This document shows, one piece after another, positions 59,520-64,000 of a stretch of DNA of 64,000 nt. This DNA is from Hymenobacter sp. BRD67. Lineage in GTDB: Bacteria; Bacteroidota; Bacteroidia; Cytophagales; Hymenobacteraceae. The translations under genes and the position numbers were made by a program. The notes under the pieces were generated by a model. It did no database searches. It was given only the letters and a program-made list of their open reading frames with translations, and had not been told where the DNA came from. The stretch spans positions 3,162,001 to 3,226,000 of the forward strand of contig NZ_CP053904.1 of NCBI RefSeq assembly GCF_013256425.1. Direction: 5' to 3'. Position 1 is the stretch's first letter. The number at the start of each line of letters is the position of its first letter.

Positions 59520-59595
59520 AAAAGCGCCGGCCTACCGGCCGGCGCTTTCTCTACAAGATTTGGGTAAAGACAAGCTGCACAGCCGGGCCTTTTTG
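59514..59595 (-). repeat. Right terminal inverted repeat of the IS4 element
   Basis: 82 bp, the inverted partner of 57975-58056. It carries the mirrored hairpin (59521-59532 with 59537-59548) directly behind the transposase stop codon. Confidence 0.85.
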
Positions 59596-59646
59596 TTATT
59601 TTAAGCATAAAGCCACAGTCCGCACGGCTGGCAACTATAAAGTCGC

Positions 59647-59802
59647 ATGGGGCACGAACATTATTCGAAAACGGTGGTTGAGATTATCAGTCAGTTTACA
59701 CAGCTAAAAGCAGTGATGGGCGAAAACAAAAAGTTTTCGAAGAGCTCAATCCTAGTTTTGTTGGCAAGCGTAGGTTGGCAGCAGCCTAAACGGCTTAGCT
59801 AA
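59647..59802 (+). CDS. Possible small protein, 51 aa
   Basis: The ATG at 59647 opens 51 codons (MGHEHYSKTVVEIISQF … GWQQPKRLS). The first part could form an amphipathic helix and the composition is plausible, but no family is recognised. It lies 51 bp outside the IS. The remaining 59803-60011 is non-coding, with a possible promoter for the cytochrome gene. Confidence 0.3.
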   Translation: MGHEHYSKTVVEIISQFTQLKAVMGENKKFSKSSILVLLASVGWQQPKRLS

Positions 59803-59927
59803 TTTCTATATAAAGCTATTTTTTAACGCGATTACCTCCGTTAAAGACCAGTTTTTTCGCTAAAGAACTGCCTGGCTAAGGCGAGTACCCAGCTCCCGGG
59901 TTGCTACCAATTGCTACTAGCAAAGAC

Positions 59928-59959
59928 TTGATTTACTAGTAGTTTACGGCGTATCTTTC
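59928..59959 (+). promoter_or_regulatory. Candidate promoter for the cytochrome c gene
   Basis: TTGA (59928-59931), a 20-bp spacer and TATCTTTC (59952-59959): close to the -33/-7 pattern (one mismatch in TAnnTTTG), 52 bp before the start codon. Confidence 0.35.
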
Positions 59960-60011
59960 CAAAGCCATTTCGCTTAACTATTACCTTGTTCCTACTAAAT
60001 TTTTACTTTTT

Positions 60012-60443
60012 GTGAAATTATTTACTTTGCGGGCCAATACCCTCCGCCTGTTTGGCGTGGTAGCCGCTTTTGCCGGGCTCCTCTCAGCCTGCTCCTACAC
60101 GCGCATAGCGCCCGAAGGTTGTACGACAACCTACAGTAATGTAAGCTATGCAAAAGACGTAGTGCCCATTTTCAAGTCGAACTGCTATCGGTGCCACGAT
60201 GCGGCCCACTACCAGATTCCGTTTCCCAACGGCGCATCGAGCGCTATGAACATGGAATCGTTTTCATCGGTAAGCGCCTGGACTTCCCCAGCTACCGGCA
60301 TCGGTGGGGTAAGCTACATGGTAGGCTGCATCCGGCACGACTCGGGCTTTAACCCCATGCCTTACGATGGCAATGGGCAGCTGGACGCCTGCCAGGTGGC
60401 ACTCATTAAAACGTGGGTTGATGAGGGAGCTAAAAACAACTAG
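60012..60443 (+). CDS. Lipoprotein cytochrome c-like (single CxxCH)
   Basis: 143 residues. A lipobox (LLSACS, lipidated Cys27) and one haem-binding motif CYRCH at residues 58-62, preceded by KDVVPIFKSN, typical of planctomycete-type/cytochrome c domains in Bacteroidota. A possible distal methionine is in NPMPYDG near the C-terminus, followed by a helix with IKTWVDEGA. Predicted as an electron-transfer or sensor protein at the envelope. GTG is the start. It leads a three-gene set with YceI and DUF5777 proteins, spaced 50 and 22 bp. Confidence 0.85.
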   Translation: MKLFTLRANTLRLFGVVAAFAGLLSACSYTRIAPEGCTTTYSNVSYAKDVVPIFKSNCYRCHDAAHYQIPFPNGASSAMNMESFSSVSAWTSPATGIGGVSYMVGCIRHDSGFNPMPYDGNGQLDACQVALIKTWVDEGAKNN

Positions 60444-60493
60444 CCTCCGCTGATGCTCTCCTCCTTTTCTTTTCTTACCCTATTCACTTGGAT

Positions 60494-61102
60494 ATGACAA
60501 AACTAATACCAAGTGTGGGGCGTCTGGGCATCCTGTTGGCCTGGCTACTGCTGGGGCTGGGAAGCCCGGGGCAGGCCTGGGCACAGGGCAAATTTATGAC
60601 CAGGGGCGGCCACATCTCCTTTTTTTCTGCCTCTATCATGGAGGATATTGAAGCCCGCAACGATAAGGTTGCGGCCGTATTTGACCTTGCCACCGGGCAA
60701 ATAGCCTTTTCGGTGCCCATTCACGAGTTTCAGTTTAAGCGCACCCTCATGCAGGAGCACTTCAACGAGAACTACATGGAATCGGAAAAATTTCCGAAGG
60801 CCACTTTTACCGGCCAGATTAACAATGCTGCCCAGGTGCTGAAGCAGCTGCCGACGGCCACGCAGACGGTAGAGGCCGAAGGTAACCTTACGATGCACGG
60901 GGTGACGCACAAAGTATTGGTTACGGGCACCCTGCAAGTGCGTGATGGCCAGCTGGTAGTATTTGCCTACTTCAACGTGGCCCCGGCCGACTTTTCCATC
61001 GACATCCCCCTGCTTGTGCGCGAGCACATTGCCAAGTCGGTGAGCGTACGCATCAACCTCACCTGCGACGCGGTTTCGCCCGCACTGGTATCTCAACCTT
61101 AA
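60494..61102 (+). CDS. YceI-family lipid-binding protein
   Basis: 202 residues: a signal peptide (ending QAWAQG), then a YceI lipocalin-like barrel (GHISFFSASIMEDIEARND … FKRTLMQEHFNENYMESEKFPKATF … TMHGVTHKV), which in other species holds polyisoprenoid-type lipids. Its placement between a cytochrome c and a DUF5777 barrel recurs in Bacteroidota and suggests a shared redox or quinone-related function, which is inferred. ATG 60494 is used; the TTG two codons earlier is less likely. Confidence 0.9.
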   Translation: MTKLIPSVGRLGILLAWLLLGLGSPGQAWAQGKFMTRGGHISFFSASIMEDIEARNDKVAAVFDLATGQIAFSVPIHEFQFKRTLMQEHFNENYMESEKFPKATFTGQINNAAQVLKQLPTATQTVEAEGNLTMHGVTHKVLVTGTLQVRDGQLVVFAYFNVAPADFSIDIPLLVREHIAKSVSVRINLTCDAVSPALVSQP

Positions 61103-61124
61103 CTTTTAACTGATTTAATATTTT

Positions 61125-62045
61125 ATGAAGCAACTCCTTACACTTTTCAGCCGCGTTTCCCTGCTGAGTCTGCTGCTCGCAGTATGGGCCGCGCCGGCGG
61201 CTCATGCGCAGGGCGACCTGCTGGGACAGCTCGATGCCGAAAGTAAAAAAGATGCCCCAAACGAGCTGGTAGATGCTACGTTTAAAAGCACCCGGCTCAT
61301 CAATGGCCACACCGTTCAAACGCCCGGCGAAGGCACCCTTGTATTCCTGATTGAGCACCGCATCGGGCCGTTAAACAGCGGAGCCTATAATTTTTACGGC
61401 CTCGACCAGGCCAAAATGCGCCTGGCCCTGGAGTATGCTATCAACGACCGCCTGGAAATTGGCTTGGGGCGTTCGACCCTCGATAAAACCGTCGATGGGT
61501 TCGTAAAGCTCCGCGCTTTGCGGCAAAGCACCGGGGCCCATGCAATGCCATTTTCGGTAACGCTGTTTGCCTCTTCGGCTATTACTACCCTGCACTACGA
61601 CGATAATATCGACCACACTGTCAGCCTGCGCTCGACTTACAGCTACCAGGCTCTGATTGCCCGTAAGTTCAGCACCGATTTTTCGCTGCAGTTTATGCCA
61701 ACGCTCATTCACCGCAACCTGGTGATGAATGAAGGCCCGAAAAATGATATCTACGCGCTGGGAGTTGGTGGGCGCTACAAGCTTACCAAGCGCTTCTCGC
61801 TCAACGCCGAATACTACTACAACTTTGACCAATACACCAGAGACCACTTCCAGAACTCGCTGGCAGTGGGCGTGGATATTGAAACCGGCGGCCACATCTT
61901 TCAGCTGATGCTGACCAACGCGCAGGGCATGATTGAAAAGCAGTTTATCGGCGAAACGAACGACAACTTCTTCAAGGGAGGCATTTATTTTGGCTTCAAC
62001 ATCAACCGCAACTTTACAGTGAAGCAGCGGCGCCATAAGATATAA
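61125..62045 (+). CDS. DUF5777 outer-membrane beta-barrel protein
   Basis: 306 residues: a signal peptide (ending AAHAQG), then an extended beta-rich chain with alternating aromatic strands and a conserved start VDATFKSTRLINGHTVQTPGEG, which I attribute to DUF5777. It probably forms an outer-membrane barrel. Its function is unknown. It lies 22 bp after the YceI gene and is closed by the terminator at 62070-62109, so it is the last gene of the set. Confidence 0.8.
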   Translation: MKQLLTLFSRVSLLSLLLAVWAAPAAHAQGDLLGQLDAESKKDAPNELVDATFKSTRLINGHTVQTPGEGTLVFLIEHRIGPLNSGAYNFYGLDQAKMRLALEYAINDRLEIGLGRSTLDKTVDGFVKLRALRQSTGAHAMPFSVTLFASSAITTLHYDDNIDHTVSLRSTYSYQALIARKFSTDFSLQFMPTLIHRNLVMNEGPKNDIYALGVGGRYKLTKRFSLNAEYYYNFDQYTRDHFQNSLAVGVDIETGGHIFQLMLTNAQGMIEKQFIGETNDNFFKGGIYFGFNINRNFTVKQRRHKI

Positions 62046-62069
62046 CCGTTGGGGCAGTGGCTTATAAAA

Positions 62070-62109
62070 GGGGCGTCCGGCTATTAAATAAGCCGAACGC
62101 CCCTTTTTT
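62070..62109. terminator. Terminator after the DUF5777 gene
   Basis: A 13-bp stem with one mismatch (62070-62082 with 62091-62103), an 8-nt loop and a run of six Ts. It also serves the leftward NifU-like gene, which ends at 62127. Confidence 0.85.
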
Positions 62110-62126
62110 ATTATATTCAGCAAATA

Positions 62127-62729
62127 CTATACCAGCACTCCTTCGGCTACTACCTCGCGCACTTCGGGCACCATGCGCTTGAGCAGGTTTTCGATGCCCG
62201 ACTTGAGGGTAACCGTAGCCGAAGGGCAGCCCGAGCAGGAGCCCTGCAGGTTTACGGTCACGATGCCGTCGTGGTAGCTTTTGAAGGTGATGTTGCCGCC
62301 ATCCTGCTCCACGGCGGGGCGCACGTAGTTATCGAGCAGGTCGATGATTTTCTGGCTTGTGAAGCCGTCCTGTTGCGTGGGGTCGCCGGCGGAGGCAGCC
62401 TGCGCGGCTTTTTGCTCAGCCGCAGGGTCTACTATAAAGAGCTGCCCACCGGCCTCCACATAGCTCTTGATAAACTGGCGCAGCTCCGGGATGATGCTGG
62501 TCCAGCCCAGCGCGGGCTGCGTTTTGGTGATGGTTACGAAGTTTTGGGCAATAAATACGCGGCCTACATAATCGAAGCCAAACAGCTCCTGGGCGATGGG
62601 CGAGTTGGCCGCCGCTTCCAGGTTGGGATAGTCTACACTCACGCCATCGGGCAGCAAGGTAGAGTTGAGCACGAATTTCATGCTCTCAGGATTGGGTGAC
62701 GCCTCGGCGTAGATAGAAACAGCAGACAT
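62127..62729 (-). CDS. NifU-like iron-sulfur cluster carrier (Nfu type)
   Basis: 200 residues. An N-terminal Nfu_N domain (ASPNPESMKFVLN … GFDYVGRVFIAQNFVTITK) is followed by a C-terminal NifU domain with the cluster-binding CxxC at Cys165 and Cys168 (GSCSGCPSATVTLKSGIE). It would assemble or deliver Fe-S clusters to client proteins. A TACCTTTG element on the same strand (62869-62862) about 130 bp upstream may be its promoter. Confidence 0.93.
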   Translation of the reverse strand: MSAVSIYAEASPNPESMKFVLNSTLLPDGVSVDYPNLEAAANSPIAQELFGFDYVGRVFIAQNFVTITKTQPALGWTSIIPELRQFIKSYVEAGGQLFIVDPAAEQKAAQAASAGDPTQQDGFTSQKIIDLLDNYVRPAVEQDGGNITFKSYHDGIVTVNLQGSCSGCPSATVTLKSGIENLLKRMVPEVREVVAEGVLV

Positions 62730-63023
62730 GACGGGAAGACTAAGGTGGCAGATAAGGGTGATTTCTGACGGCAGGGCGGACTAACAGCAGGCCGGCGGCC
62801 CCGCGGCCATAGTCGTCAGGGCCTTTCGGCGCTTACAACAGCGTAGGCCCCGCGGAGGTTGCAAAGGTAGGGCCAGCAGTGAGGTGGCGGGGCTGGCGGC
62901 CAGGCCGCCGGAAAAAAACCGCATTACCCTATTTTATCACATCATTATGCGATAAGACTGAGAAGAATAGCCGCGTACCTTGCAGCGCATTTATTCCTCA
63001 CCTCCAATCCCTATTTACCTCGT
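62730..63023. other. Divergent intergenic region
   Basis: 294 bp between leftward nfu and the rightward toxin-like gene. TACCTTTG on the minus strand at 62869-62862 suits nfu. TACCTTGC at about 62977-62984 on the plus strand is a weaker -7 candidate for the toxin-like gene. Nothing else was recognised. Confidence 0.35.
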
Positions 63024-64000
63024 ATGGCGTTTATTCCCGAACCTGGCAAACCCTACAACCTCTTTGTGCAGCACAGCGGCAAAGTACTGGGCATCAGCAG
63101 GATTATCCGTGGCGCTAAGCTACAGCAGCAAACTTTTGACCCTGCCATGCCCCAGAGTCAGCAGTTTGTCTTTCACCAGGTAGGCTTTCGCGAGTACATG
63201 ATTCAGGTACATGGGCACAATCTGGTGCTGGATGTGTCGGATAGTGCCCAGCATAGCGGCGACGTGCTATGCCTCTGGACCCGCAACGGAGATGACAGCA
63301 ACGGCAACCAGCGCTTCAAGTTCATTTATGGTGGGCCGGGCTACTACTACATCCGCTGCTCGGTGAGTGGCAAAATGCTGGATGTGATGATGGCCTCGCA
63401 AGACGACAAGGCCGTGGTTATTCAGTACGAGCAGGCGCCGAATGCTAACGCCGGCAACCAGCACTTTCGGCCGGTACTTTCGGGGGCAGACTACAGCCAC
63501 GCCGAAACGATGCCCTTTGTGCCGGAGGTGAACTCGGAGCGCCTGCGCGACACGGTCATCAGTATGGCCGGGGCCGTGCCCGAAGTGGGCTCGGGGCTGA
63601 AGGGGCTCATTGGCTTTCTGTGGCCCAAGGGCCAGAGCACGGTATTTGACCAGATGCGCAACTACGTGGAGACGCTGGTAAAGGAGCTTATCGAGGAAAA
63701 CAACCTGTTGCAGATTCAAAACAAGCTCAACGGCTTTCACGACAATGCGGTAGTTTACGAAAAAACTTCTGCCACTACCAAGCAGAAAAGCGAGTATTTC
63801 ACGGGCATGCTACGGGAGGTAAACAATCTTAAGCACGACGTCATCAACGCCCAGCATCCCGAAAAGCGCCTTACCTACCTGGTATCGGTGGGGAGCTTGG
63901 CCCTGGGCACCCTGCGCGAGCAATGCGTGCGCTACCAATATATCTACGGCATACCCGACCCCGACGCGGCCGACCACCTGGCGCAGTTCGATACTGCCTT
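63024..64000 (+). CDS. Ricin-type beta-trefoil / Cry-like endotoxin N-terminal domain protein (3' truncated by window)
   Basis: 325 codons are visible and the frame stays open at the window edge. Residues 1-155 look like a ricin-type beta-trefoil lectin: YNLFVQHSGKVLGI, later SGKMLDVMMAS, and the recurring NQ-F pattern (NQRFKF at 95-100, NQHFRPV at 145-151). Residues about 180-325 are helical and resemble domain I of insecticidal delta-endotoxins: VPEVGSGLKGLIGFLWP, the following helix FDQMRNYVETLVKELIEE, then LNGFHDNAVVYEK, and SVGSLALGTLREQCVRYQYIYG, which parallels the conserved central helix and its Leu-Arg-Asp/Glu turn. No signal peptide is seen, which suits a crystal-type or cell-released toxin. 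Target and activity are unknown. The family assignment is from memory of the motifs, without a profile search. Confidence 0.65.
   Translation, partial: MAFIPEPGKPYNLFVQHSGKVLGISRIIRGAKLQQQTFDPAMPQSQQFVFHQVGFREYMIQVHGHNLVLDVSDSAQHSGDVLCLWTRNGDDSNGNQRFKFIYGGPGYYYIRCSVSGKMLDVMMASQDDKAVVIQYEQAPNANAGNQHFRPVLSGADYSHAETMPFVPEVNSERLRDTVISMAGAVPEVGSGLKGLIGFLWPKGQSTVFDQMRNYVETLVKELIEENNLLQIQNKLNGFHDNAVVYEKTSATTKQKSEYFTGMLREVNNLKHDVINAQHPEKRLTYLVSVGSLALGTLREQCVRYQYIYGIPDPDAADHLAQFDTA

Larger units (their letters stand above)
57975..59595 (+). mobile_element. IS4-family insertion sequence with 82-bp terminal inverted repeats
   Basis: A 1,621-bp element: terminal inverted repeats of 82 bp (4 mismatches) at 57975-58056 and 59514-59595 and one transposase gene between. 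Each repeat contains a 12-bp GC-rich hairpin (58022-58049 and 59521-59548). No flanking target duplication is evident in the AT-rich flanks. It sits immediately downstream of secDF. Confidence 0.8.

Noticed and set aside
58022..59548. The GC-rich hairpins at the IS4 ends as a separate repeat family
   Set aside because: They are parts of the 82-bp terminal repeats and share their full context.
1..64000. tRNA, rRNA or riboswitch genes
   Set aside because: I looked for conserved rRNA stretches and tRNA-like arms in intergenic regions and saw none that I can support by eye.

Overview
The window looks like a chromosome segment of a Hymenobacter-like member of the Bacteroidota (Cytophagales). Supporting signs: high G+C; Bacteroidota-type promoters (-7 TAnnTTTG, best example at 51956-51987 with a -33 TTTG); secreted proteins ending in type IX secretion (T9SS) sorting domains; a MurF-Alr fusion; the Bacteroidota GlmU-like protein; fused SecDF; type B ribosomal protein L31; and families largely restricted to this phylum (DUF4230, DUF4834, DUF5686, DUF5777, GWxTD). 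No rRNA, tRNA or CRISPR array was seen. The genus assignment is an inference.

Layout. 0-23 kb: OmpA-like lipoprotein, murF-alr, SDR, TlpA-type thioredoxin, an IS630 relic, YfhO membrane protein, PLP enzyme, GT-C glycosyltransferase, DUF4230, recX, an EamA transporter, a DUF5686 outer-membrane protein, DUF4834/GWxTD, rlmB, manC, a GT2 and kdsD. 23-26.6 kb: recQ and a bacilliredoxin converge on a GxxExxY nuclease-like gene enclosed by perfect 80-bp inverted repeats. 26.8-36 kb: a secreted subtilisin-like protease, a hybrid two-component kinase, a LytTR regulator and a PKD protein. 36-42 kb: an alpha-helical regulator-like protein diverges from a 47-residue peptide gene followed by a peptide-type ABC substrate-binding protein and two permeases with no ATPase. 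42.6-51.9 kb: housekeeping genes (rfbD-like, cyclophilin, hemC, DUF2279, holB, glmU-like, rpmE, rdgB, udk, DUF4268) with a decayed second GxxExxY cassette. 52-64 kb: a secreted NHL-repeat protein, secDF, an IS4-family element with 82-bp terminal repeats, a cytochrome c/YceI/DUF5777 cluster, a NifU-like protein, and at the right edge a truncated gene joining a ricin-type beta-trefoil to a Cry-toxin-like helical domain.

A global caution: 27 single-base frame breaks in 18 genes are each repaired by adding one G or C to a G/C run. They hit essential genes (hemC, holB) and an otherwise intact transposase. I treat them as base-calling or assembly errors and annotate those genes across the break.

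Best candidates for new biology: (1) the GxxExxY cassette, whose arms begin exactly at the stop codons of the neighbouring genes, with a decayed relative at 47.5 kb and a solo arm at 16.7 kb; (2) the truncated trefoil/Cry-like gene at 63.0 kb; (3) the peptide / regulator-like protein / ATPase-less peptide transporter locus at 36-42 kb.
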